Positions 7,986 to 16,792 are shown, numbered from the stretch's first letter. The stretch is DNA of 64,000 bases from Bacteroidaceae bacterium (GCA_017617335.1 JAFZWK010000044.1:1-64000); one strand, 5' to 3'. Numbers and translations are program-made. Notes: generated by a model from the sequence alone, not told the origin.

Positions 7986-8420
7986 ATGAAAGTTAGAATA
8001 ATCAATGGTAGCCACCATCCTCTACCCGAGTACACGACCCCTCAGGCTGCAGGATTGGATTTAAGAGCTAATCTGGACAATCCCGTCACGTTGCAACCTT
8101 TTCAGCGTATGCTTATTCCTACTGGCTTGCGCATATCTTTGCCTCAAGGTTTTGAAGCTCAGGTGCGTCCTCGCAGTGGATTAGCTCTCAAGAAAGGTAT
8201 TACTGTTCTCAATTCCCCAGGCACTATCGATGCGGATTATCGTGGTGAGATTGGTGTTATTCTTGCCAACCTCTCCCAAGAAGTTTTCTTGGTAAACGAT
8301 GGTGATCGCATTGCCCAAATGGTGATAGGCCGTTGTGAACAAGCAGAGTGGGAACCTGTTGAGACACTCGATGAAACGGAACGTGGTGAAGGAGGTTTCG
8401 GACATAGTGGAGTAAAATAA
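7986..8420 (+). CDS. dut: dUTP diphosphatase
   Basis: A 144-residue trimeric dUTPase converting dUTP to dUMP and pyrophosphate. All five motifs are present: [34 protein letters not shown] and the C-terminal GGFGHSG. The open frame extends upstream to 7956, inside dgt. The ATG at 7986 is preferred because AAGGAT lies just before it and because the family begins with MKVRIIN-like sequence. It removes dUTP from the pool next to the dGTPase. Confidence 0.97.
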   Translation: MKVRIINGSHHPLPEYTTPQAAGLDLRANLDNPVTLQPFQRMLIPTGLRISLPQGFEAQVRPRSGLALKKGITVLNSPGTIDADYRGEIGVILANLSQEVFLVNDGDRIAQMVIGRCEQAEWEPVETLDETERGEGGFGHSGVK

Positions 8421-8433
8421 GAGCGGACGTAAG

Positions 8434-10149
8434 GTGAAGACGCTGACGATTTGGTTATTCCTCTGTTGGGGCATGCTGACAGGTTTGCATGCACAGACTA
8501 AGTTCGACTATTATTACATGGAGGCGGAGAAATGTCGTTTGGCAGGAGATTACGCCTCTGCAGCCGAGTTGTATCAGCATTGTCTCGACATTCGTCCAGA
8601 TGCTCCAGAAGCTATTTATAGTCTAAGCTTGATTCAGTTTTATCTGCGTCAGGATAGTTTGGGAATTCAGAGGCTTCGTTTGGCCGCAGAATTAGACTCA
8701 AAGAATCCCTGGTATCTCGAAACGTTGGCCAGTGTATACATAAACCAGCGTGACATAGATTCTGCTATTCCTGTGTTAGAGAAAATCGCTTCTTTGCAGT
8801 CCAGACGTAGTGATGTGCTGTCTGAGTTGGCTCAAATGTACAAAAATACAGGACGCAGTCAGGATGCCATTGATGCGCTTAACCGCATTGAGTTGCTCGA
8901 AGGCAAATCGGCTCAGCTGAGTATAGAGAAATATGCGCTTTTTCTCGATCTTAAAGAAAAAGAAAAGGCTTTTGCTGAATTGCAGTCACTTTGTGATGAA
9001 TTTCCTCATGAAATGAACTATAAAGTGTTGGTAGGTAACCAGTACCTTCAATCAGGTGAGTTGAAGAAAGCCAAGCAGATTTACGATGAAGTGGCTAAAG
9101 TGGCACCATCGAATCATCATCTGCTGCTAAGTATGCTGGCCTATTACGAAGAAGCAAAGCAACCAGAGAAATATGCCCATCTGCGTGACTCATTGCTTTA
9201 TGATTCTAATGGGAACTCTGAACTTAGGACGGCCCTTATGCGTGACTATATTGATAAGGCTCAGCGTGATTCTACACTCAGAGAACCAATGGAAAATGCC
9301 TTCCAATATATTCTTTCCCAACCTCAGCATGATACTCAGTTGTTGATGTTGCGTGCTTCCTATTTGATACACATCAAGGCTCCTGATTCTGATGTGATGG
9401 ATGTGATGAAAAAGATTCTCGAGGTAGATCCTTCGAATGGTTTGGCAATGTCTCGACTGCTTCAATATTATGCTCTTCGCAATGATTATACCAACATGGA
9501 GGACATCTGTCGTCATGGAGTCAATTACCACCCTGAGGAACTGGGGTATCACTTCTATTTGGGTGTCGCTTTGGCTCAGCAGAAGAAAGCAAAGGAGGCC
9601 ATTGATGTCTTCCTGCAAGGACTTCGCACACGTTCTTCCGACACGTCTCCATCGTTAGTTTCCGATGTGTTCGGTATCTTGGGAGATGAGTATTTCGAAG
9701 AGAAAATGGAGGCTCAGGCTTTTGCTGCCTATGACTCTGCTTTGGTTTATCAGGAGGATAACATCAGTTGTCTTAACAATTATGCCTATTACCTCTGTCT
9801 GCAGAATCGCGAGTTGGATAAGGCAGAGGAGATGAGTTATAAGACAATAAAGAAGGAGCCCACCAACAAGACATATCTTGACACGTATGCCTGGATTCTT
9901 TTTACCAAGAAGGAATTTACGGAGGCTCGTATCTATATGGATCGTGTTATATCACCTGAAGCGACTGACGAGAAACTACTTTCTGACGATGAGGCTACTG
10001 CTGCTTTATTGGAACATGCAGGCGATATCTATTTTCATTGTAGTGAACCAGAGAAGGCTCTACGATACTGGCAACTTGCTCAGAAAAAGGGAGGTACTGA
10101 TACAGGAACGCTCCCCAAGAAGATCAAACAGAAAAAATATGTGAAATAA
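8434..10149 (+). CDS. exported tetratricopeptide-repeat protein
   Basis: 571 residues from a GTG start 13 bases after dut. The signal peptide has core IWLFLCWGMLTGLHAQ. Nearly the whole mature protein is helical, with tandem TPR units: clear examples are AGDYASAAELYQHCLDIRPD (near 35-55), YINQRDIDSAIPVLEKI and GRSQDAIDALNRIELLEG. It is probably a periplasmic or outer-membrane-associated scaffold. Proteins of this kind sit next to a DUF4292 lipoprotein and an M23 protein in many Bacteroidetes, which is also the order here. No enzymatic domain is visible. Confidence 0.85.
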   Translation: MKTLTIWLFLCWGMLTGLHAQTKFDYYYMEAEKCRLAGDYASAAELYQHCLDIRPDAPEAIYSLSLIQFYLRQDSLGIQRLRLAAELDSKNPWYLETLASVYINQRDIDSAIPVLEKIASLQSRRSDVLSELAQMYKNTGRSQDAIDALNRIELLEGKSAQLSIEKYALFLDLKEKEKAFAELQSLCDEFPHEMNYKVLVGNQYLQSGELKKAKQIYDEVAKVAPSNHHLLLSMLAYYEEAKQPEKYAHLRDSLLYDSNGNSELRTALMRDYIDKAQRDSTLREPMENAFQYILSQPQHDTQLLMLRASYLIHIKAPDSDVMDVMKKILEVDPSNGLAMSRLLQYYALRNDYTNMEDICRHGVNYHPEELGYHFYLGVALAQQKKAKEAIDVFLQGLRTRSSDTSPSLVSDVFGILGDEYFEEKMEAQAFAAYDSALVYQEDNISCLNNYAYYLCLQNRELDKAEEMSYKTIKKEPTNKTYLDTYAWILFTKKEFTEARIYMDRVISPEATDEKLLSDDEATAALLEHAGDIYFHCSEPEKALRYWQLAQKKGGTDTGTLPKKIKQKKYVK

Positions 10150-10247
10150 TATGCCTCTTGACTTATCTTTCCAAAAGTTGAGATGCTTGAGGTAAAACAT
10201 AAAGTCGAATGCAGATAAATCAAAAGAATACATTTTTCAAGAATCAG

Positions 10248-11123
10248 ATGGAATCTCAATTAAAGAAGAATAATGTAAGAAACTTCTTCTGTCTGCTTCT
10301 CATGATGCTTACTCTTGCGTCCTGTAAAAGTAGTAAAAATGTTGTCTCTACTGAGGTCTCTTCTTCCCCTGATGCTGTGAAGACAGAAAAGCGTATAGTG
10401 GAACTTATCAACCAGAATCGTCAGACAACTCGTATGATGACTTCCAAGATGAACCTCCAATTGGTTTCTGGCTCTAAGAAGATGTCTGTTGGTGGCAATC
10501 TGCGCATGAAGCGAGACGATGTGATACAGATTACTCTCTCTGCTTTGGGACTATTTGACTTGGGATGCATGGAATTGACGCCCGATTACTTGCTTGTGGT
10601 AGATCGAATGGATCACCAATATATTAAGGTAGAATACAAAGAAGTGGATTTCCTTAAGAAGGCAGGAATTGATTTTTATGTCTTCCAGTCGCTTTTTTGG
10701 GACGAGCTTTTTCTTTTTGGCAGCAAGGGATCAGCGCCTTCAGCTAAGAATTTTGACTTGAGAAGAGAAAGTAATGGAGTAAAGTTGACGAATGAAGACT
10801 CAAAATGGATGGCGCTTACCTTCTTGGCCGATGTGATCCAGAATATGGTAAGCCAAACAACTATAACAGGACGTCAAGCCAATACGAAGGATATTTCCCT
10901 TGATTGGCAATATCAGACTTACGGCAAACTGGGTGAAAAGAAATTCCCTACCCAAATGCAGATTAACATCAATACGGGCAAAAAGCCTATCCAGGCTACC
11001 ATTTCATTGAGTAACCTGAAGACAAATGATGGCTGGGAAACACGTACAGAAATAAATAAGAAAAAGTATAGCCAGGTTTCACTCGACACGGTACTTGACC
11101 GTATTATGAAATTGGCAAAATAA
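10248..11123 (+). CDS. DUF4292 family lipoprotein
   Basis: 291 residues from the ATG at 10248 (an in-frame ATG at 10209 would add 13 residues). The lipobox LTLASC places it in the outer membrane as a lipoprotein. The central region has the DUF4292 pattern: a segment of antiparallel strands (MTSKMNLQLVSGSKKMSVGG) and then DVIQITLSALGLFDLGCMEL. The family is often described as LolB- or LolA-like in fold and may handle lipids or lipoproteins, but its function is not established. It abuts the following EnvC-like gene directly, so they are probably co-transcribed with the TPR protein. Confidence 0.85.
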   Translation: MESQLKKNNVRNFFCLLLMMLTLASCKSSKNVVSTEVSSSPDAVKTEKRIVELINQNRQTTRMMTSKMNLQLVSGSKKMSVGGNLRMKRDDVIQITLSALGLFDLGCMELTPDYLLVVDRMDHQYIKVEYKEVDFLKKAGIDFYVFQSLFWDELFLFGSKGSAPSAKNFDLRRESNGVKLTNEDSKWMALTFLADVIQNMVSQTTITGRQANTKDISLDWQYQTYGKLGEKKFPTQMQININTGKKPIQATISLSNLKTNDGWETRTEINKKKYSQVSLDTVLDRIMKLAK

Positions 11124-11147
11124 ATGTTATCCAATAGTCGTAGAGCA

Positions 11148-12476
11148 ATGAAGCAGTTCCGCGTGATAGTGTTATTCTTGGCGTTTGTCCCTTTATTGTG
11201 TCAGGCTCAGAACAGCAAGAAGATACAGGCTCTCAAGGCTCAGAAAACGGAATTACAGAAGACTCTGAAGAAATCGCAGAATGAGCTTGATAAGACAAAG
11301 AAGCAAGTAAAGACAGGGCAACAAAATATTCAATATCTGGGTCATCAGCTTGATAATCGTCTTGAGCATATCCGCAATATGGAGACGGAGATGAACCAGT
11401 TAGACTCCCAGATGGTGGTTCTTCAGAGCGATATCTTTCGCATTGACTCCCAGCTGGCTCAAGAAAAGGAGAAGTTGAAACAAGTAGTGCGTTATGCGCG
11501 AGCTAATCGTCAGCAGACGAGTCCTCTCGTTTTTATCCTGTCTGCGCGTACTTTCACGCAGATGTATCGTCGAGCTCGCTATGCCAATGAGTTTGCTTCC
11601 TATCAGAAGAATTTGGGAGAACAAGTCTTCAAGAAACAATCTGAATTGTTGGAGGCTCAAAACAAGCTTCTTAGCTCGAAAAGCAAGATGAACAATCTCT
11701 TGCGAGAAGTGATGTCACAACGCAAGCAGCTTAATATCCAGCAAATTGCAGAGCGAAAGAATGTAGACGGACTTAAGAAGAAAGAGTCTGGCTTGGCAAG
11801 CACAATAGCCCAACAGCAGAAGCAGTTGGCAGCTTTGGATAAGAAAATCGATGCCCTGATTGCTTATGAAATCGAGCAAGCTCGCAAGAAAGCCGAAGAA
11901 GCAGCTCGTAAGAAAGCTGCTGAAGAGGCAGCCCGCAAGGCGAAAGCAAAGAAAGGAACCAGCAGCAAGACTGAGGCTTCATCTGCTAAACCAGAGAAAT
12001 CATCCTCATCGCCTAAAGGAAAGGCATCTTCAGACTCTTGGCTGACCGCTAAGGACAAGCAATTGAATGGCACTTTTGCTCAAAACAAGGGACGTCTCCC
12101 TGTTCCTATTACTGGACAGTACAGGTTGGGTAATCGTTTCGGCCTCTATAATGTACCAGGTCTGAGAAATGTCCAGCTCGACAACAAAGGGACCAATTAT
12201 ATAGGAAAACCAGGCGCACGTGCGCGTTGCATCTTTGATGGCGAAGTGACTGCTGTCTTCCAGTTCAGCGGCACAAAGAATATCTTGGTTCGTCACGGAA
12301 GTTACATCTCTGTCTATTGCAATCTCTCCTCTGTGATTGTCAGCAAAGGTCAGCAAGTACATGCCAAGGATATTCTGGGAACTGTTGCTGATGATGGAAG
12401 CGGAAATTGCATTCTCCATTTCCAGTTGAGGAAGGAGACTGCTAAGCTCAATCCTGAAGTCTGGATAGGGAAATAA
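11148..12476 (+). CDS. EnvC-like murein hydrolase activator with degenerate LytM domain
   Basis: About 442 residues from the ATG at 11148; an ATG at 11124, directly after the previous stop, would add eight. A signal peptide (VIVLFLAFVPLLCQAQ) is followed by a long coiled coil (about 25-250, many K/E/Q heptads), an alanine/lysine-rich linker, and a C-terminal LytM/M23 fold (about 320-442). The zinc ligands of active M23 peptidases are missing: the first-histidine region reads GTNYIGKPG, and the last motif is NCILHFQLRK rather than HxH. E. coli EnvC is likewise degenerate and works by activating cell-wall amidases, so the same role in cell separation is inferred. Confidence 0.88.
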   Translation: MKQFRVIVLFLAFVPLLCQAQNSKKIQALKAQKTELQKTLKKSQNELDKTKKQVKTGQQNIQYLGHQLDNRLEHIRNMETEMNQLDSQMVVLQSDIFRIDSQLAQEKEKLKQVVRYARANRQQTSPLVFILSARTFTQMYRRARYANEFASYQKNLGEQVFKKQSELLEAQNKLLSSKSKMNNLLREVMSQRKQLNIQQIAERKNVDGLKKKESGLASTIAQQQKQLAALDKKIDALIAYEIEQARKKAEEAARKKAAEEAARKAKAKKGTSSKTEASSAKPEKSSSSPKGKASSDSWLTAKDKQLNGTFAQNKGRLPVPITGQYRLGNRFGLYNVPGLRNVQLDNKGTNYIGKPGARARCIFDGEVTAVFQFSGTKNILVRHGSYISVYCNLSSVIVSKGQQVHAKDILGTVADDGSGNCILHFQLRKETAKLNPEVWIGK

Positions 12477-12533
12477 GCTTCACCTTATATTATATTAAGG
12501 TATCCCCATCTTCATGCTCTTCTATAAGTGAGG

Positions 12534-12555
12534 AAGCTCATTAGAGGCTTTTTCT
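12534..12555 (+). terminator. weak intrinsic terminator after the EnvC-like gene
   Basis: AAGCTC and GAGGCTT form a short stem with one bulge, followed by TTTTT at about 12549-12553. It lies 60 bases after the stop codon. Confidence 0.4.
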
Positions 12556-12582
12556 CTCCTGATACATCAAGACGGAAAAGTC

Positions 12583-12678
12583 CACACGTTGAAAAGCAAA
12601 AGACAACGTGTTGTCTTTGCGATTTCATCGTGTTGTGTTTGCGATTTCAACGTGTTGTCTTTGTAGTTTCAACACGTT
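12583..12678. repeat. 22-bp-period dyad repeat array A (5 cores)
   Basis: Cores AACRYGTT begin at 12583 (first base C), 12605, 12627, 12649 and 12671, exactly 22 bases apart. Spacers are 14 bases, each beginning G and ending C (for example GTCTTTGCGATTTC). Centring on the core gives units of a conserved CAACRYGTTG with 6-base variable flanks. The array lies between two convergent genes. Its last core contains the final codons of the argE-like gene on the minus strand. Confidence 0.9.
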
Positions 12679-13730
12679 CTTCCCAGCATCTTCACGTATG
12701 TCTCGATTGCGTCCTTCACTTCGCCTACCTCGATGTATTCATCAGCAGTATGACTGCGCGAGCTTTGACCAGGTCCCATCTTCAAGCTTGGGAAGGGCAT
12801 CAGAGCTTGATCACTTAGAGTGGGCGAGCCGAAGGGAGTCTTGCCCAGCGTGATAGCTTGCTGAACCAGCGGATGAGAAATGGGGATATTCGATGAATTC
12901 AGACGGAAGGAGCGAGCTTTCACCTCACTCTTCACTTGCTCGCAGATCAAATGGTATAACTCCTCGTTCTGGTAGCATTCATTGGTGCGAATATCTACTG
13001 TGAACGTGCAGGTATCAGGTATCACGTTGTGTTGCGTGCCTGCTTGAATGATTGTTACTGTCATCTTTACTGGTCCCAGCAGGTCAGATTCCTTTGGCCA
13101 TTTGTGGGTGCGGAACCATTGTATATCGTCTATTGCATGATAGATGGCATTGTCGCCCTTGTCTCGTGCTGCGTGGCCTGATTTTCCGTGAGCTGTCACA
13201 TCCAGTACCATCAGGCCTTTCTCCGCAATGGCAGGCTGCATTCCTGTAGGCTCTCCCACCAGAGCCATATCTATACGAGGTAGTAAGGGCAGTACGTGCT
13301 CGATGCCATCATGTCCGCTTACCTCCTCTTCTGCGCTAACCAGATAGATCAGATTACAGGGCAATTTCTTCCCATTCAGCACTCGAAAGGCTTGCAGCAA
13401 CGAGACCAGGCTGGCTCCGTCATCGTTGCTCCCCAGCCCATAAATGCGTTCTCCCTCATGGGTTGCCTTGAAGGGGTCGAGCTTCCAACTGCTCACAGGC
13501 TTCACTGTGTCGATATGGGCATTCAGCAGCAAAGTGGGGCGCGTCTCGTTGAATTCGTCAGCGATGCACCACAAATTGTTCTTCTCGCGATGAACGTCCA
13601 GATGGAATTTTTCTCGCATTGTTTGCTCCAAATAATCTGACGCGTTCTTTTCGTTTCTGCTTGTTCTTGGAATCTCTATCAGATGGCAAAGAATCTCCAA
13701 CGCCTCGCTGGTAAGTTGCTCGATATTCAT
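12669..13730 (-). CDS. argE: M20 family acyl-amino-acid deacylase, probable ArgE-type
   Basis: A 353-residue zinc metallopeptidase of the M20 family. Metal and catalytic residues appear in NAHIDTV (H, D), GLGSNDDGAS (bridging D), SAEEEVSGHDG (catalytic and metal E) and, near the C-terminus, SHTADEYIEV (H). It is expected to deacylate N-acetyl- (or N-succinyl-) ornithine in arginine synthesis; argH lies 27 kb away in this window. The substrate cannot be fixed by sequence alone because the Bacteroidetes use modified arginine intermediates. The stop codon and last three codons lie inside repeat array A. It is transcribed divergently from the acyl-CoA synthetase gene. Confidence 0.8.
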   Translation of the reverse strand: MNIEQLTSEALEILCHLIEIPRTSRNEKNASDYLEQTMREKFHLDVHREKNNLWCIADEFNETRPTLLLNAHIDTVKPVSSWKLDPFKATHEGERIYGLGSNDDGASLVSLLQAFRVLNGKKLPCNLIYLVSAEEEVSGHDGIEHVLPLLPRIDMALVGEPTGMQPAIAEKGLMVLDVTAHGKSGHAARDKGDNAIYHAIDDIQWFRTHKWPKESDLLGPVKMTVTIIQAGTQHNVIPDTCTFTVDIRTNECYQNEELYHLICEQVKSEVKARSFRLNSSNIPISHPLVQQAITLGKTPFGSPTLSDQALMPFPSLKMGPGQSSRSHTADEYIEVGEVKDAIETYVKMLGRTC

Positions 13731-13752
13731 CTTTTTTCCCTTTTTGAGTAAA

Positions 13753-13784
13753 CAAAGTTACGCTCAAATTTACAAAAAAACAAA
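13753..13784 (-). promoter_or_regulatory. promoter of argE-like gene
   Basis: On the minus strand TTTG (13784-13781), 20 bases, then TAACTTTG (13760-13753) form a full housekeeping promoter, 23 bases before the ATG at 13730. Confidence 0.75.
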
Positions 13785-13788
13785 TAAA

Positions 13789-13820
13789 TTTGGCAATTAT
13801 GCTAACTTATGCTATCTTTG
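13789..13820 (+). promoter_or_regulatory. promoter of the acyl-CoA synthetase gene
   Basis: TTTG (13789-13792), 20 bases, TATCTTTG (13813-13820). Its -33 box lies four bases from the -33 box of the divergent promoter, so the two polymerase sites should interfere. The promoter rules out a start upstream of 13820 and fixes the ATG at 13844. Confidence 0.85.
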
Positions 13821-13843
13821 TGGTAATAAAAGAGAGAATTGAT

Positions 13844-15652
13844 ATGCAAAATCCCAGTCCGTTATCCTCTGTGATTCATAGTCAGGCTAAGGTTTATGGC
13901 AATCGTGCAGCCATGCTTTATCGCGACCAGAGCCTGCAAGTGTGGAAAGAGATTTCTTGGAACACTTTTTCAGAGACAGTACGCAAGGTAAGCAATGCTT
14001 TCATAGAGTTGGGAGTAAGCGTGCAGGAGAATGTTGCAGTCTTTTCTCAAAACATGCCTGAATGCATGTTCGTTGATTTTGGCGCCTATGGGATTCGTGC
14101 TGTAACCATTCCTTTCTACGCCACCAGTAGCGAAGCACAGGTGAAATACATGGTCAGCGATGCCCGCATACGTTATATCTTCGTGGGTGAGCAGGCTCAG
14201 TACGATACGGCTTATCGTGTGTTGAAGATTGACCCTGCAGTCAGCAGGCTTATCATCTTCGACAATACTGTCAAGAAAGATGTTCAGGATCAGGTGAGCC
14301 TTTATTTCAATGAGTTCCTTGCATTGGGAGATGGTTTGACGCATCAGGAAGAGGTGGACCGTCGAACCGCTGAGCTGGATGTGGATGATTTGGCAAACAT
14401 TCTCTACACAAGTGGTACCACAGGGTTGAGTAAGGGTGTCATGCTCACTCATCGCATGTACAATGTGGCTATCAAAGCTCACGAGGATGCGGTGGATTTG
14501 AGTGATAAGGACCTTATCATGAACTTCCTTCCCTTTACTCACGTTTTTGAACGTGCTTGGTCGTATCTTTGTCTCAAGACGGGCTCCACCCTTGCGATTA
14601 ATCAATATCCTCAGGATATTCTTCAAAGTCTTCGTGAGGTGCATCCTTCCTGCATGTGTGCAGTACCACGTTTTTGGGAGAAGGTCTATTCTGGCGTGTA
14701 TGAAAAGATTAATTCCAGCAGTTCCTTGCAGCGCAAACTTATGCTTGATGCGCTCAAGGTAGGAAAGGCTTACAACGTGGATTACAAGATGCGTGGCCTG
14801 ACTCCTCCTGTAGGACTCCGCATGAAATACAAATTCTATGAGAAGACCATCATTTCGCTCCTCCTCAAGACATTAGGACTGGAACGTCACAATTTCTTTC
14901 CTACAGCTGGGGCTGCCATACCGCCTGTTGTCGAAGAATTTGTTCATTCTGTGGGCATAAACATGACTGCAGGTTACGGCATGACTGAAACCACTGCTAC
15001 CGTTTCTTGTGATCGCTGGTACAAACCTGTTTCGATGGGGTCTGTGGGACGTGTCCTTGATTGCGTTCAGTTGAAGTTTGGAGAGAACAATGAGATTCTC
15101 CTCAAGGGTGATACCATTACGAAAGGTTATTACCGCAAGGCAGAAGTGACGGCCCTTGCTTTCGATGAAGAGGGATGGTTCCATACAGGCGATGCTGGTT
15201 ACATGAAGGATGGCGAACTCTTTCTCACAGAACGTATCAAGGATCTCTTCAAGACAAGCAACGGCAAGTATATTGCGCCTCAGATGCTGGAGAGCAAACT
15301 GGTGGTGGATCGTTACATCGACCAGCTTGTTATCATTGCTGACCAGCGGAAATTCGTGTCTGCTCTCATCATCCCTGAGTATAAGCTGCTTGAGGAATTA
15401 GCACAAAAGAAAAAGATTGAATATAAGAGCATCGAGGATCTGTGCTCTAATTCCACCATTGTAGAGTTTGTGATGGATCGTATCGAAACGCTTCAGCAGG
15501 ATTTGGCCAGCTACGAGAGAATAAAGAGGATTACTCTCTTGCCTCATCCTTTCAGCATGGAACGTGGCGAGTTGACCAATACGCTCAAGGTAAAGCGTTC
15601 TGTTATTAATCAGAACTTTGCGGCAGAAATTGATAAGATGTACGAGGAATAA
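13844..15652 (+). CDS. long-chain fatty acid-CoA ligase (AMP-binding)
   Basis: A 602-residue ANL-superfamily enzyme that activates fatty acids through an acyl-adenylate to acyl-CoA. The P-loop ILYTSGTTGLSKGVMLTH is near 180-197. GYGMTETTATV (A5 motif) and GWFHTGDAGYM (A7) follow, then the hinge ERIKDLFKTSNGKYIAP. Length fits the FadD/FAA-type forms found in Bacteroidetes. The start is set by the strong promoter at 13789-13820. Its stop overlaps the prfB start by one base (TAATG), so the two are translationally coupled. Confidence 0.92.
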   Translation: MQNPSPLSSVIHSQAKVYGNRAAMLYRDQSLQVWKEISWNTFSETVRKVSNAFIELGVSVQENVAVFSQNMPECMFVDFGAYGIRAVTIPFYATSSEAQVKYMVSDARIRYIFVGEQAQYDTAYRVLKIDPAVSRLIIFDNTVKKDVQDQVSLYFNEFLALGDGLTHQEEVDRRTAELDVDDLANILYTSGTTGLSKGVMLTHRMYNVAIKAHEDAVDLSDKDLIMNFLPFTHVFERAWSYLCLKTGSTLAINQYPQDILQSLREVHPSCMCAVPRFWEKVYSGVYEKINSSSSLQRKLMLDALKVGKAYNVDYKMRGLTPPVGLRMKYKFYEKTIISLLLKTLGLERHNFFPTAGAAIPPVVEEFVHSVGINMTAGYGMTETTATVSCDRWYKPVSMGSVGRVLDCVQLKFGENNEILLKGDTITKGYYRKAEVTALAFDEEGWFHTGDAGYMKDGELFLTERIKDLFKTSNGKYIAPQMLESKLVVDRYIDQLVIIADQRKFVSALIIPEYKLLEELAQKKKIEYKSIEDLCSNSTIVEFVMDRIETLQQDLASYERIKRITLLPHPFSMERGELTNTLKVKRSVINQNFAAEIDKMYEE

Positions 15653-16764
15653 TGATAACCATAGAGCAACTCAAAGAGGTAAAGGAACGTACTGAGCAAC
15701 TCAATCGCTATCTTGATATTGATGGCAAGAAAATGCAGTACGAAGAAGAGCGACTCCGTACGCAGGACCCTGATTTCTGGGAAGATGCCAAGCGAGCCGA
15801 ATCGCAGATGAAAAAGGTAAAAGGCTTGGATAAATGGATCAAGGGATACGATGAGGTGAAGACTCTTAGCGATGAACTGGAAACAGCCTTTGATTTCTAC
15901 AAGGAGGAGCTTGTAACAGAAGCTGAAGTAGACGATCTTTATGCACGTTCCATCGCTGCCATCGAAGATCTCGAGTTAAAGAATATGCTTCGTCAAGAGG
16001 AAGATCCTATGGATGCAGTCCTTAAGATCAACTCTGGAGCAGGAGGCACTGAAGCTCAGGACTGGGCTCAAATGCTCATGCGCATGTATATGCGTTGGGC
16101 TGAGAACAACGGATACAAGTGTGTGATAAGCAATTTCCTCGAAGGCGACGATGCTGGCATCAAGACTTGTACTCTTGAGATTCAAGGTGAGTACGCTTAT
16201 GGTTACCTCAAGAGCGAGAATGGCGTACATCGCTTGGTTCGTGTCAGCCCTTATAATGCACAAGGAAAGCGCATGACTTCCTTCGCTTCTGTCTTTGTCA
16301 CTCCACTGGTCGATGATTCTATTGAAGTCAACATCGAGCCGGCTCGTATCTCTTGGGATACGTTCCGCTCGAGCGGCGCAGGAGGGCAGAATGTCAACAA
16401 AGTGGAGTCAGGAGTGCGTCTCCGTTACCAATACAAAGACCCATATACAGGCGAAGAAGAAGAGATTCTTATCGAGAATACTGAAACTCGTGACCAGCCC
16501 AAGAATAAAGAGAACGCCATGCGACTGCTCCGTTCCATGCTCTACGACAAGGAATTAAAGCACCGCATGGAGGCGCAGGCCAAGGTTGAAGCTGGCAAGA
16601 AGAAGATAGAATGGGGTAGTCAAATACGCAGTTACGTGTTTGATGACCGCCGCGTAAAGGATCATAGAACAAACTACCAGACGAGTGATGTGGGTGGTGT
16701 GATGGATGGCAAGATAGATGCATTCATCAAAGCCTACCTCATGGAGTTTGGCGCACAAGAATAA
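15652..16764 (+). CDS. prfB: peptide chain release factor 2, without programmed frameshift
   Basis: A 370-residue class-I release factor. The GGQ loop SSGAGGQNVNKVES (near 241-254) triggers peptide release. The stop-recognition loop reads SPYNAQGKRMTSF, with SPY where E. coli RF2 has SPF. In many bacteria prfB has an in-frame UGA after codon 25, read through by +1 shifting at CTT-TGA. Here the aligned site is CTT-GAT (15712-15717), giving RYLDID in one continuous frame, with no stop and no upstream Shine-Dalgarno-like stimulator. RF2 in this organism is therefore not self-regulated by that route. Coupled to the gene upstream. Confidence 0.97.
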   Translation: MITIEQLKEVKERTEQLNRYLDIDGKKMQYEEERLRTQDPDFWEDAKRAESQMKKVKGLDKWIKGYDEVKTLSDELETAFDFYKEELVTEAEVDDLYARSIAAIEDLELKNMLRQEEDPMDAVLKINSGAGGTEAQDWAQMLMRMYMRWAENNGYKCVISNFLEGDDAGIKTCTLEIQGEYAYGYLKSENGVHRLVRVSPYNAQGKRMTSFASVFVTPLVDDSIEVNIEPARISWDTFRSSGAGGQNVNKVESGVRLRYQYKDPYTGEEEEILIENTETRDQPKNKENAMRLLRSMLYDKELKHRMEAQAKVEAGKKKIEWGSQIRSYVFDDRRVKDHRTNYQTSDVGGVMDGKIDAFIKAYLMEFGAQE

Positions 16765-16792
16765 TTAATCTTAAAAACAAACCCATAAAGTT

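Noticed and set aside
12583..12678. Arrays A-D as CRISPR arrays
   Set aside because: Repeats are only about 8-10 bases and the 14-base spacers are built from a few recurring words instead of unique sequences; there are no cas genes.
15652..16764. prfB frameshift site
   Set aside because: The gene is continuous in one frame; the TGA that defines the site is not there.
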